DNA of 64,000 nt, taken from positions 124,001 through 188,000 of the forward strand of contig NZ_JOJE01000016.1 of assembly GCF_000720255.1 (NCBI RefSeq). The letters are read 5' to 3'. A model generated the notes under the pieces. That model was not told where the DNA came from, ran no database searches, and worked only from the letters and a program-made list of their open reading frames with translations. The translations under genes and the position numbers were made by a program. This document shows positions 32,045 through 40,447 of the stretch, one piece after another (positions within the stretch are counted from its first letter, which is position 1; each line of letters starts with the position of its first letter). The stretch is from Streptomyces griseus subsp. griseus. GTDB lineage: Bacteria; Actinomycetota; Actinomycetes; Streptomycetales; Streptomycetaceae.

Positions 32045-34387
32045 ATGGCGGAGCGGCCTCTCGCCTCGACCGCGCCCGAGCTCGTGCTGGAGACCGAGAC
32101 GGGCTCCGTGGTGATGAGCCCGAGCCAGACCTACCGCGTCGGCCGCGACCCGCTCAGTGACATCGTCCTCGACGATGTCCGGATCTCCTGGCACCACGCG
32201 GTCCTCAGGCCGGACGGCGACCACTGGACGCTGGCGGACGAGCACAGCACCAACGGCACCTATACCGACGGGCACCGCGTCCACGAGCGGGACGTCGGCC
32301 CCGGCAGCGTGATCCGCTTCGGCAGCCCCACGGACGGCCCGCGCGCCGTCCTGGCCGACCGCCCCCTGCCGACGCCGCAACCGCTGTCCGCGGTCTCCCG
32401 TCCCGTACTGACCGGAACGTACCGGCGGCCCACCTCCGTACGGCCGCTGCCCTCCCGCGCCGTCCGCATCGGCCGCGCCGCGGACAACGACCTCGTCCTC
32501 GACGACCTGATCGTCTCCCGCCGCCACGCCGAGCTGCACTTCCTGCCGTACGGCACCTACGAGATCGTCGACCTCGGCAGCCACAACGGCACCTACCTCA
32601 ACGGACAGCGCGTCGAGGACCGGGCCCGGATCGGCCCCGGGGACATCGTCGGCATCGGCCACTCGGCATTCTGCCTGGTCGGCGACCAGTTCCAGGAGTA
32701 CGTCGACACCGGCGAAGTCTCCCTCGACGTCCAGGACATCACCGTCGTCGTCGACCACGGCCGCAAGGCGCTGCTCGACCGGGTGACGTTCCCGGTCGGG
32801 GAGAAGTGCCTGCTCGCGGTGGTCGGCCCGAGCGGCGCCGGCAAGTCCACCCTGCTGAACGCCCTCACCGGGCAGCGTCCCGCCGACCACGGCACCGTCC
32901 TGCACGACGGCCGCGATCTCTACCGCGACTATGCCGAGCTGCGCCAGCGCATCGGCCTCGTCCCGCAGGACGACATCCTGCACACGCAGCTGACCGTGCG
33001 CAGCGCCCTGTCGTACGCCGCCGAACTGCGCTTCCCGCAGGACACCGCCCGGGCCGAGCGCCGGGAGCGGGTCGACGAGGTCATCGGCGAACTGGGCCTC
33101 GAACAGCGGGCTGGGCAGCCCGTGCACAGCCTCTCGGGCGGCCAGCGCAAGCGGGTCAGCGTCGCCCTCGAACTGCTCACGAAGCCGTCGCTGCTCTTCC
33201 TCGACGAGCCGACCTCCGGACTGGACCCCGGCATGGACCGCTCGGTGATGCACATGCTGCGCGGCCTCGCCGACGACGGCCGTACCGTCATCGTCGTCAC
33301 CCACAGCGTCCTCAGTCTCGACGTCTGCGACCGGCTCCTGGTGCTCGCGCCCGGCGGCAGGATCGCCTACTACGGCCCGCCCCAGGAGGCCCTCGTGTTC
33401 TTCGGCTTCACCCAGTGGCCGGAGGCCTTCGAGGCGTTCGAACGGGACACCGAACGGGACTGGGCCGGGGAGTACCGCGCCTCGCGCTTCCACCGCCAGT
33501 ACATCGCCGACGCGACCGCGCAGCCCCGCCTGCCCCGCTCCGGCCCGGTCATCATGACCCCGCCGCCCCGGCCCCACAGCCACGGCGCCCAGCTCGGCAC
33601 CCTGGCCCGCCGGTACACCGCCGCGCTCGCCGCCGACCGCGCCTTCCTCGTCATCATGGTCGCGCTGCCCTTCGTGATGGGCACCATGGCCCGCGCCCTG
33701 GCCGGCGGCTCGCTCACCCGGGACACCGCGATGAACGCCCTGCTGATCCTGTGCGTCGGCGGTGTGCTCACCGGCGCGGCCAACGCGGTGCGCGAACTCG
33801 TCAAGGAACGCGTGATCTACCAGCGGGAGCGGGCCGTGGGCCTGTCCAGATCGGCCTACCTGATGTCCAAGGTCGTGGTGCTGGGCACGGTCACGGTCCT
33901 GCAGGCCGTGGTGCTGACCCTGGTCGCCCTCTACGGCGTCGACCTCAACGCGCCGGGCGCGCACGGCGTACTGTTCCCGCCGCTCGTCGAGATCACCGTG
34001 GCCGTCGCTCTGCTGGCCTTCACGGCGATGATGCTCGGCCTGCTCGTCTCCGCGCTGGTGCGCAGGGAGGAGGTGACGATGCCGCTGCTGGTGCTGCTCG
34101 CCATCGTCCAGGTGGTCTTCTGCGGCGCCCTGCTGAAACTGGACGGCGTGCCCGGACTGGCGCAGGCGGCTTGGCTGGTGCCCTCACGATGGGCGCTCGG
34201 TGCGATGGCCGGGACCATCGACCTGGCCCGGATCGTCCCCGGCGACCTGACCGGCGACCCGCTCTTCCGGCACTCGACAGGGGTGTGGTTGCTCGACATC
34301 GCCATGCTCGTCGTCCTGTCGGCCCTCTTCGGCTACGGGGTCTCCCGGCTGCTGCGCCGGCGCGAACCCGTCGTGATGCGTGAGTAG
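32045..34387 (+). CDS. FHA-FHA-ABC transporter fused to membrane domain (ABCG-like, Rv1747-type)
   Basis: The protein has 780 residues. Two forkhead-associated domains lead: YRVGRDPLSDIVLDD to STNGTYTDG (~30-75), then VRIGRAADNDLVLDD to SHNGTYLNG (~140-190). An ABC ATPase follows with Walker A VGPSGAGKST (~262), signature LSGGQRKRVSVALEL and Walker B LLFLDEPTSGLD. From ~535 there are about six membrane segments. The FHA domains should bind phosphothreonine, so a Ser/Thr kinase probably controls the exporter, as reported for mycobacterial Rv1747. The cargo is unknown. Confidence 0.92.
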   Translation: MAERPLASTAPELVLETETGSVVMSPSQTYRVGRDPLSDIVLDDVRISWHHAVLRPDGDHWTLADEHSTNGTYTDGHRVHERDVGPGSVIRFGSPTDGPRAVLADRPLPTPQPLSAVSRPVLTGTYRRPTSVRPLPSRAVRIGRAADNDLVLDDLIVSRRHAELHFLPYGTYEIVDLGSHNGTYLNGQRVEDRARIGPGDIVGIGHSAFCLVGDQFQEYVDTGEVSLDVQDITVVVDHGRKALLDRVTFPVGEKCLLAVVGPSGAGKSTLLNALTGQRPADHGTVLHDGRDLYRDYAELRQRIGLVPQDDILHTQLTVRSALSYAAELRFPQDTARAERRERVDEVIGELGLEQRAGQPVHSLSGGQRKRVSVALELLTKPSLLFLDEPTSGLDPGMDRSVMHMLRGLADDGRTVIVVTHSVLSLDVCDRLLVLAPGGRIAYYGPPQEALVFFGFTQWPEAFEAFERDTERDWAGEYRASRFHRQYIADATAQPRLPRSGPVIMTPPPRPHSHGAQLGTLARRYTAALAADRAFLVIMVALPFVMGTMARALAGGSLTRDTAMNALLILCVGGVLTGAANAVRELVKERVIYQRERAVGLSRSAYLMSKVVVLGTVTVLQAVVLTLVALYGVDLNAPGAHGVLFPPLVEITVAVALLAFTAMMLGLLVSALVRREEVTMPLLVLLAIVQVVFCGALLKLDGVPGLAQAAWLVPSRWALGAMAGTIDLARIVPGDLTGDPLFRHSTGVWLLDIAMLVVLSALFGYGVSRLLRRREPVVMRE

Positions 34388-34476
34388 GCAACGGGACATG
34401 GGCGCCGCGTGTCGGCTGCCGTGGAGGACCTCACGGCCGGCGGCCTGGACGGCGAGTCGTTCCCGCGCCGTACACG

Positions 34477-35745
34477 TCAGCTTCCGTCAGTCTCGCCCCG
34501 GTGCCGCACCCCTCGGGCGAGCAGCCCGCCCAGGAACCCGGTGACCAGCCCCCACAGCAGGGCGAGACCCACGGCGGCCCAGGTCTCGGGGCGCAGGAAC
34601 AGCTTCCCGGAGAGACCGCCCACAAGGTCCTCGATGCCGAGCACCGACAGGCCGAAGTGTGCGTCGACGCGGCCGACCAGGCAGATCATGAGGACCGTGA
34701 GGGCGAGGGCGACCGCCATGTGCAGGGCGTGCTGCCAAGGGCGGGTACGGGCCGGGGAGCGGGCCGCCATCACGAACGCGGCGGCCAGCAGCAGCGCCGC
34801 GTCGACGGCGACGAGCCACCACATCCGGGCGTCCTGTTCGGCCAGCGTGCGCAGATCCAGCGTGGCGGTGTCGCGGGAGCGCAGCACCTCGTCGAGCACG
34901 TGCGGCATCGGCAGCCCGAACGGGCCTTCCACCTGTCCGTTCCAGGTGGCGCCCAGGCCGATCGTCAGCGCGAGCCAGACCAGGTTCGGCAGGCCGAGCA
35001 GCAGCACGGCCAGCGTCTCCACCGGATGGCCGCGGGTCACCGCGACGACGAGGCCGACGACGACGCCCAGGGCGACGCAGGCGAGCAGCAGGGCGACCAT
35101 GGCGTACGCGGCCGGGCGGACCGACTCCTGGAAGCGCAGCAACCGGGCCGGCAGGGGCGCCCCGCGCGCGACCACCAGGGCGAGCAGCAGGACGGCGGCC
35201 AGCCACAGCAGGCCGAAGAACAGGGTCGGTGGTACGTCCGTGGTGAAGCCGACCTTCGGGGTGACGCCGAAGACGTCACCGAGCTCGTCGAGCGTCTCGT
35301 CGCCCACCGAGAGCGTGAAAGTCTGGCGGGCGCCGAAGGACAGCGCCAGGAGCGCGAGCAGCCACACGAGGGTGATCCGGGCCGCCCAGCCGGCGAGTTC
35401 ACCGGCACCGGCGACGGCACGGTGCCGCAGCGGCCGTAGGAACCCCGCGGCGATCACCAGGGCGCCCGTCAGGGTGACCGACAGTGGGATCACGGTCAGC
35501 CCGGCCTCGGTACCGGCGAGGTCCCCGGCGTTCCCCGAGAGCTCCACGGTGCCTCCGACCGCGGTGACCACGGTCGCGGCGACGACGCGAGGGAACGCCC
35601 CGTCCGGCAGGTCGGCGGCTCCCGCCGCCCACAACCCCAGCGCTGCCACCACCCCCATGGCGACCATCCCCGCCAACGCGGATCCCCCGGCCCGCACCCA
35701 ACCGTGCCGCGCCCCCACGGGTACGGACCGCATCACCGAACGCAC
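34477..35745 (-). CDS. Streptophobe family membrane protein
   Basis: This is a 422-residue polytopic protein with roughly 10 hydrophobic segments. GMVAMGVVAALGLWAAGAAD near the N-terminus is characteristic of the streptophobe family, named for its abundance in Streptomyces. The function is unknown. A long loop between segments (VGDETLDELGDVFGVTPKVG) is probably extracellular. The GTG at 35745 or the ATG at 35733 could start it; neither has an ideal ribosome-binding site. It converges on the FHA-ABC transporter. Confidence 0.8.
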   Translation of the reverse strand: MRSVMRSVPVGARHGWVRAGGSALAGMVAMGVVAALGLWAAGAADLPDGAFPRVVAATVVTAVGGTVELSGNAGDLAGTEAGLTVIPLSVTLTGALVIAAGFLRPLRHRAVAGAGELAGWAARITLVWLLALLALSFGARQTFTLSVGDETLDELGDVFGVTPKVGFTTDVPPTLFFGLLWLAAVLLLALVVARGAPLPARLLRFQESVRPAAYAMVALLLACVALGVVVGLVVAVTRGHPVETLAVLLLGLPNLVWLALTIGLGATWNGQVEGPFGLPMPHVLDEVLRSRDTATLDLRTLAEQDARMWWLVAVDAALLLAAAFVMAARSPARTRPWQHALHMAVALALTVLMICLVGRVDAHFGLSVLGIEDLVGGLSGKLFLRPETWAAVGLALLWGLVTGFLGGLLARGVRHRGETDGS

Positions 35746-35882
35746 CCTGCCACGCTAAGCACCCCGGCCTCCCCCCGCCCGCCGAGCGCCCCCGGGGAAG
35801 GGTCCGACTCCCCGTCGACGTCGCAGGAGTCGCCGGGAACGTGAATCGCAACACATGTTCGACGAGGGCGTAACCGTCACTG

Positions 35883-35907
35883 GAGTGTCCGGCCCGGCTC
35901 GGGGTAC
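35883..35907 (+). promoter_or_regulatory. SigB-type promoter upstream of the RsbW-like gene
   Basis: GAGT (35883-35886), 15 bp, then GGGTAC (35902-35907) is an exact match to the Streptomyces stress-sigma consensus GNNT-N14-16-GGGTAY, about 50 bp before the start codon. Confidence 0.6.
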
Positions 35908-35959
35908 GAGCACCAGTGCAGCAAGCGTCCGGCCAGGCCGGCCTCCGAGAGAGAAACGC

Positions 35960-36424
35960 ATGATCGAGCACCTGGACGGGGCAGTGGTACCGACTGGTTT
36001 CGATGTGCCCGTGGACCCGCTCCGGCGGGCGGCGCACTATACCGGTGAGCCGGGATGCATCGCCGAGGCGCGCACCTTCGCCGCGCACTTCGTCGACACG
36101 CTCAAGACCGAGTGGTGCGCCAGGATCGACGAGCGCCTGGGCGGTGACCTGCTGATCGTGGTGAGCGAGCTGGTCACCAACGCGGACCGGCACAGCAACG
36201 GCCCCTACATCCTGGAACTGGAAGGCACCGACGACGCGGTCACGGTGAGCGTCTACGACAGCAGCGTCGCCCTGCCCCTGAAGTTCCCACGCGACCCCCG
36301 ACGGGTGGGCCGGCACGGTCTGGAGATCGTCCACGCGCTGGCCGCCCAGGTCAGCGTGGAGCGCGTACCGGTCGGCAAGCGCGTCAGCGCGGTGGTACGG
36401 CTGGCGGGTCCGGACGCTGAGTGA
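35960..36424 (+). CDS. ATP-binding protein, RsbW/SpoIIAB-like anti-sigma kinase fold
   Basis: This is a 154-residue HATPase protein. The N-box reads LIVVSELVTNADRHSNGP; the G1 motif is degenerate (VSVYDSSVALPLKF replaces the usual DxGxG), and G2 reads RRVGRHGLEIVHALA. Such proteins in Streptomyces act as anti-sigma factors or serine kinases of partner-switching stress modules. The ATG follows GAGAGAG. A SigB-type promoter precedes it and a convergent SigB/F/G-like sigma factor gene lies next door, so it may bind that sigma factor. Confidence 0.85.
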   Translation: MIEHLDGAVVPTGFDVPVDPLRRAAHYTGEPGCIAEARTFAAHFVDTLKTEWCARIDERLGGDLLIVVSELVTNADRHSNGPYILELEGTDDAVTVSVYDSSVALPLKFPRDPRRVGRHGLEIVHALAAQVSVERVPVGKRVSAVVRLAGPDAE

Positions 36425-36486
36425 ACCGCCGTGGCACGCGTAAGGCAGACCGGTGCGCGCGGGCACGAGGGCACCAGGACCGCCGA

Positions 36487-36531
36487 TGCCGTCCCACCTC
36501 TCCGGCATTCGAGCTTTCGAGTGGGACGGCA
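36487..36531. terminator. Bidirectional terminator hairpin
   Basis: Perfect 11-bp arms TGCCGTCCCAC / GTGGGACGGCA flank 23 bases that can form a smaller inner stem. It sits between the convergent anti-sigma-like and sigma factor genes and could end both transcripts. Confidence 0.6.
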
Positions 36532-36558
36532 CACGTGACTTCGGGGGAGGCCGACGCG

Positions 36559-37446
36559 TCAGGCGCAGCCGAGTTCGCCGAGCATTCCCTCACGCAGTCG
36601 CGTGATGATGCGCTTGATCAGGCGGGACACATGCATCTGCGAGCAGCCGAGCCGTTCGCCGATCTCCGCCTGGGTGGCCTCTTCCACGAACCGCATGTGA
36701 ATGATCTGCCGGTCGCGTTCGCTGAGCTCGGCCATGAGCGGGGCGAGGGACTGGAAGTCCTCGACGAGCCGCAGCCCCTCCTCCTCCACGCCGATGAAGT
36801 CGGCGAGGACCGCCTCGCCGTTCTCCGGGCCGTCGCCGGTGAGCGCGGCGTCCAGCGATGAGGAGTTGTATCCGTTGGCGGCGATCTGGGCCTCGATCAC
36901 CTCGTTCTCGGAGAGGTTCATGAGTGTGGCGAGCTCCGCCACGGTCGGCTCCCGATCGAGACGGCTGGCGAGTTCGTCACGCGCCTTGGCCAGCTCCACG
37001 CGCAGCTCCTGAAGCCGGCGCGGGACGTGCACCGCCCAGGTGGTGTCGCGGAAGAACCGCTTGATCTCGCCCACGATGTACGGAAGCGCGAAGGACGTGA
37101 ACTCGACCTCACGGGCCAGCTCGAACCGGTCGATGGCCTTGATCAGACCGATCATGCCGGTCTGGACGATGTCCTCCATGTCGTCCCCGCGGCCCCGGAA
37201 GCGACCGGCCGCGAAGCGCACCAGGGAGATGTTCATCTCGATGAGGGTGTTACGGGCGTACTGGTATTCGTGCGTACCCTCTTCGAGTTCCGCGAGACGC
37301 CGGAAGAACTGCCTCGACAGCTCTCGCGCGTCCCGCGGCGCCACGCTCCGCGGTTCCAGGACACCGGGCAGTGGTCCGCCACCCGTGCTGGTGCCGGCGG
37401 TCTTCTCGACGACCTGTGCCTCCGACCCGATCACGGCGGTGTGCAT
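36559..37446 (-). CDS. sigL: SigB/SigF/SigG-family RNA polymerase sigma factor (SigL-like by context)
   Basis: This is a 295-residue type III sigma factor with regions 2, 3 and 4. Region 2 contains DDMEDIVQTGMIGLIKAIDR and FTSFALPYIVGEIKRFFRD. Region 3 follows, and region 4 contains SERDRQIIHMRFVEEATQAE and LGCSQMHVSRLIKRII. It belongs to the stress/development group that recognises GNNT-N-GGGTAY. Its place beside popR and clpP3-clpP4 matches the neighbourhood I recall for sigL in S. coelicolor, so the symbol rests on synteny. A SigB-type promoter upstream suggests autoregulation or a cascade. Confidence 0.9.
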   Translation of the reverse strand: MHTAVIGSEAQVVEKTAGTSTGGGPLPGVLEPRSVAPRDARELSRQFFRRLAELEEGTHEYQYARNTLIEMNISLVRFAAGRFRGRGDDMEDIVQTGMIGLIKAIDRFELAREVEFTSFALPYIVGEIKRFFRDTTWAVHVPRRLQELRVELAKARDELASRLDREPTVAELATLMNLSENEVIEAQIAANGYNSSSLDAALTGDGPENGEAVLADFIGVEEEGLRLVEDFQSLAPLMAELSERDRQIIHMRFVEEATQAEIGERLGCSQMHVSRLIKRIITRLREGMLGELGCA

Positions 37447-37524
37447 TACCTCTCCCTAAAGTCACGGTTCGACGCGTACTTCTTCCGCTGAGCAACGAAG
37501 GGCGCGTGGCCCTCTGAACCGCGA

Positions 37525-37549
37525 ATACCCGGGGTTCCGCTTCGCATGC
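37525..37549 (-). promoter_or_regulatory. SigB-type promoter of the sigma factor gene
   Basis: On the minus strand GCAT (37549-37546), 15 bp, GGGTAT (37530-37525) fits GNNT-N14-16-GGGTAY. It lies ~80 bp before the sigma start codon. Confidence 0.55.
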
Positions 37550-37720
37550 CCCCTGACTTGTGAGAGTGGCAAAAAATCGTCGCTCAGCCCCGTCGCAGTT
37601 TCGCACGGCGTCGGCCGGGGTGGCGAGTGACCGGACACGGGCCGGAGGTTTCGTCCGATTCCACCGAGGGCGGAACGCCGACACGGCCCCTACGGCGGAC
37701 CGGGCTCCTAGGCTGAGGGA

Positions 37721-38125
37721 GTGACGAGCCAAGCGACCGACCGAGCCCGTGTCATCCCCCTGCGCCCCGCGGCCGCGCCGAAGAACACCGCCGCCCGCCC
37801 CGCTGCGCCGGCCCCCGCACCGGCACCCCGGGAACCCCTCTGGCGCGACCTGATCGGTGACGTCCTGAGGCGTGAACGCCTCGCCCAGGAACGCACCCTG
37901 AAGGACGTGGCGGACGCCGCCCGGATCTCCATGCCCTATCTGTCCGAGGTGGAGCGCGGCCGCAAGGAGGCCTCCTCCGAGGTCCTCGCGGCCGCCGCCC
38001 AGGCCCTCGGCCTGGGCCTGGGCGACCTGCTGTCGCTGGCGCAGAGCGAACTCACCCGACACGCCGTGAGGAGCCGCCGCCCCTCCACGACGGCGCATCA
38101 CGGGCCGCTCTGCCTGGCCGCCTGA
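37721..38125 (+). CDS. popR: XRE-family regulator PopR, activator of clpP3-clpP4
   Basis: This is a 134-residue protein. A Pro/Ala-rich N-terminus is followed by a lambda-type helix-turn-helix at ~45-110 (IGDVLRRERLAQERTLKDVA, ARISMPYLSEVERGRKEASS). It ends in CLAA. PopR of S. lividans is an unstable activator of clpP3-clpP4, degraded by ClpP1/P2 through its C-terminal alanines; the C-terminus, the adjacent clpP pair and a matching operator all agree. The start is GTG 37721 after GAGGGA. Confidence 0.88.
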   Translation: MTSQATDRARVIPLRPAAAPKNTAARPAAPAPAPAPREPLWRDLIGDVLRRERLAQERTLKDVADAARISMPYLSEVERGRKEASSEVLAAAAQALGLGLGDLLSLAQSELTRHAVRSRRPSTTAHHGPLCLAA

Positions 38126-38146
38126 CGAGCCCCGCCGGCCGGCGCC

Positions 38147-38749
38147 TCAGACCATCACGGGGCGCCGGCTCAGCACCTCGTCGGCCAGCCCGTACGCCAC
38201 CGCCTCCTGCGCGGTGAACACCTTGTCGCGGTCCATGTCCGCGCGCAGCGTGGGGATGTCGTGGTGGGTGTGCCGGGCCAGCACCTCCTCGACCTGGGAG
38301 CGGATCCGCACCATCTCCTGGGCCTGGAGCGCCAGATCGGAGACGGTGCCCTGCCGTCCGCCACTGGCGGGCTGGCCGAGCAGCACACGCGCGTGCTCCA
38401 GCACCAAACGCCGCCCGGGGTCCCCTCCGGCCAGCAGCACGGCCGCCGTCGAGGCCGCCTGCCCGACGCAGAGCGTCGAGATCGGCGCCTGCACGAACGT
38501 CATCGTGTCGTAGATGGCCATCAGTGAAGTGAACGATCCGCCGGGCGAGTTGATGTAGATCGAGATCTCCGTGTCCGGCGCCGTCGACTCCAGATGGAGG
38601 AGTTGCGCGATGACGACGTTGGCGACACCGTCGTCGATCTCCGTGCCGAGGAAGATGATCCGCTCCGACAGCAGCCGGCTGAACACGTCGTAGGACCGCT
38701 CGCCCTGCGGGGTCCGTTCGACGACGTTCGGAATCGTGTAGCTCCCCAT
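38147..38749 (-). CDS. clpP4: ClpP4-type protease subunit lacking the catalytic His
   Basis: This is a 200-residue ClpP-fold subunit. The nucleophile Ser100 ([12 protein letters not shown]) and the Asp region ([12 protein letters not shown]) are present. The catalytic His position is Gly125 ([12 protein letters not shown] instead of the usual MxHQP), so this subunit may be inactive or non-classical on its own. It is the second gene of the operon: ATG 38749 lies one base after the ClpP3 stop. It probably assembles with ClpP3 into a mixed barrel. It converges on popR. Confidence 0.9.
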   Translation of the reverse strand: MGSYTIPNVVERTPQGERSYDVFSRLLSERIIFLGTEIDDGVANVVIAQLLHLESTAPDTEISIYINSPGGSFTSLMAIYDTMTFVQAPISTLCVGQAASTAAVLLAGGDPGRRLVLEHARVLLGQPASGGRQGTVSDLALQAQEMVRIRSQVEEVLARHTHHDIPTLRADMDRDKVFTAQEAVAYGLADEVLSRRPVMV

Positions 38750-38750
38750 G

Positions 38751-39389
38751 TCACAGCCCCATCCGTCGTCGGGCGGACGCGGGGCGCACGTCGGTCATCG
38801 ACTCGACGACCCGGTCCACGATGCCGTACTCCCTGGCCTCCTCGGCCGTGAACCAGCGGTCGCGGTCGCCGTCCCGGGCGATGGTCTCCGGGGTCTGACC
38901 GGTGTGGTCGGCGGTGATCCGCTCGATGGTCCGCTTGGTGAACTCCAGGTTCTCCGCCTGGATCTCGATGTCCGCGGTGGTGCCGCCGATCCCGGCCGAC
39001 GGCTGGTGCATCATGATGCGCGCGTTCGGCAGCGCGTACCGCTTGCCGGGCGCCCCGACGGACAGCAGGAACTGGCCCATGCTGGCCGCGAACCCCATGG
39101 CGAGCGTCGAGACGTCGTTGGGGATCAGCCGCATGGTGTCGTAGATGGCGAGGCCGGCGTGCACCGACCCGCCCGGGCTCTGGATGTACAGGCCGATGTC
39201 GCCGCGCGGGTCCTCAGCCGACAGGATCAGCAGCTGGGCACAGACCCGGTTGGCGGAGACCTCGTCGACCTGGGTGCCCAGGAGAATGACGCGCTGGGCG
39301 AGGAGTTGGGCGGCCAGGTGGTCGTCGAAGCGGGTCGGAGGGGTGTCGCCCTCCTCGGCCCGCGGGGCGAGCGCGGTGAGTGGAGTCAT
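38751..39389 (-). CDS. clpP3: ATP-dependent Clp protease proteolytic subunit ClpP3
   Basis: This is a 212-residue ClpP with a full triad: Ser103 ([11 protein letters not shown]), His128 ([10 protein letters not shown]) and Asp177 ([12 protein letters not shown]). [19 protein letters not shown] is a hallmark of the family. ATG 39389 follows GAGGAGA at ideal spacing. In Streptomyces the clpP3-clpP4 operon is a backup to ClpP1/P2, induced through PopR when ClpP1/P2 activity falls. A PopR-type palindrome lies 73 bp upstream. Confidence 0.93.
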   Translation of the reverse strand: MTPLTALAPRAEEGDTPPTRFDDHLAAQLLAQRVILLGTQVDEVSANRVCAQLLILSAEDPRGDIGLYIQSPGGSVHAGLAIYDTMRLIPNDVSTLAMGFAASMGQFLLSVGAPGKRYALPNARIMMHQPSAGIGGTTADIEIQAENLEFTKRTIERITADHTGQTPETIARDGDRDRWFTAEEAREYGIVDRVVESMTDVRPASARRRMGL

Positions 39390-39461
39390 CGGTTCTCCTC
39401 GTGGTCGTGGGGATGCCGTCGACTTCACTCTTGACCCCGGGCGCCGCCCGCACCCCGTTTC

Positions 39462-39476
39462 TCTGCCCGGGGCAGA
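39462..39476. promoter_or_regulatory. PopR operator TCTGCC-N3-GGCAGA
   Basis: TCTGCCCGGGGCAGA is a perfect dyad matching the core of the PopR-bound palindrome described in S. lividans (TCTGCC-N3-GGCAGA within longer arms, from memory). It lies upstream of clpP3 at activator distance. A further half-site GGCAGA occurs at 39486-39491. Confidence 0.7.
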
Positions 39477-39609
39477 TTCGCCACGGGCAGAGCGCGCCCT
39501 CAGCGCTCGGTGGCAGGGCCATTCGGATCAACCGGCGCCCCGACCGATGAGTTCCGGAGCGAGGATCGGTCGATACAGGTGACCGTGTTCCACGCCCCAG
39601 GAGGTACCC

Positions 39610-40092
39610 ATGACCACCGACGGTTTCACCACATGTCTCTGGTTCGACGGCCAGGCCGAGGAAGCCGCCCACCACTACGTTTCGATCTTCAAGAACTCCA
39701 GTGTCGGGAAGGTCACCCGCTACACCGAGGCCGGACCGGGCACCCCCGGCTCCGTGCTCACCGTGGACTTCACGGCGAACGGCCAGAAGTTCGTCGCGCT
39801 GAACGGCGGCCCGGAGTTCAAGTTCAACGAGGCGATCTCCTTCCAGATCCACTGCGCCGACCAGGAGGAGGTCGACCACTACTGGAACAAGCTCCTCGAA
39901 GGCGGCGGCGAGCCCGGCCCCTGCGGCTGGCTCAAGGACAAGTACGGCGTGTCCTGGCAGGTCGTCCCCACCGAGCTGATGGAGATGGTCACCGGACCCG
40001 AGAAGGAGAAGGCCGCCCGGGCCATGAAGGCCATGCTGGAGATGGGCAAGCTCGACATCGCCGCCCTGAAGAAGGCGTACGACGGCGAGTGA
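39610..40092 (+). CDS. VOC/PhnB-like (3-demethylubiquinone-9 3-methyltransferase-type) protein
   Basis: This is a 160-residue protein of the PhnB/VOC group: TTCLWFDGQAEEAAHHYVSI, VLTVDFTANGQKFVALNGGP, FNEAISFQIHCADQEEVDHY, GPCGWLKDKYGVSWQVVP and a helical tail. Despite the common annotation, a methyltransferase activity is unproven; these are metal-binding VOC proteins of unknown substrate. The ATG follows GGAGG. Confidence 0.88.
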   Translation: MTTDGFTTCLWFDGQAEEAAHHYVSIFKNSSVGKVTRYTEAGPGTPGSVLTVDFTANGQKFVALNGGPEFKFNEAISFQIHCADQEEVDHYWNKLLEGGGEPGPCGWLKDKYGVSWQVVPTELMEMVTGPEKEKAARAMKAMLEMGKLDIAALKKAYDGE

Positions 40093-40109
40093 CCCAGGCG
40101 TGCGGGGGA

Positions 40110-40412
40110 GAGTGATCGGCGTCGTCCGCGCCCACCTCCTCGCGGAAGGTGGCGCGGTCCGACGCCGGCAGCAGGTTCCAGGCCACGATCAGGTCCACGG
40201 CGGGATCGCCCACGCCGACACCCTGCCCTCCAGCTGGGCGATCGCCGAGCGGGTGAACTCGTCCCGTGTCGATCCCGCGCACGGCGCTGCGCGGGATCGC
40301 GTCCGTCCGGCCGGCGGTACACCGACCAGGGCCATGGGAACCCCGCGCCGGCCCTGGCCCGCCCCACCGGCTCGGGCGCCGCTGTGGACACCGAGTCGCC
40401 GACCGGATTCAA
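40110..40412 (-). pseudogene. Aminoglycoside phosphotransferase (APH) family remnant
   Basis: Two pieces of one APH-type kinase lie in different minus-strand frames. EPVGRARAGAGFPWPWSVYR near 40400-40330 belongs to the lobe hinge. VGVGDPAVDLIVAWNLLPAS, followed by DRATFREEVGADDA, near 40220-40130 belongs to the region carrying the DxD-like motif. The catalytic loop between them and both ends are missing. The gene is broken by deletion and frameshift. No other gene is visible between 40093 and 40447. Confidence 0.65.
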
Positions 40413-40447
40413 CGCTCCGTCAGTCCCTGAGCCGCCTCCCCGGTAGC

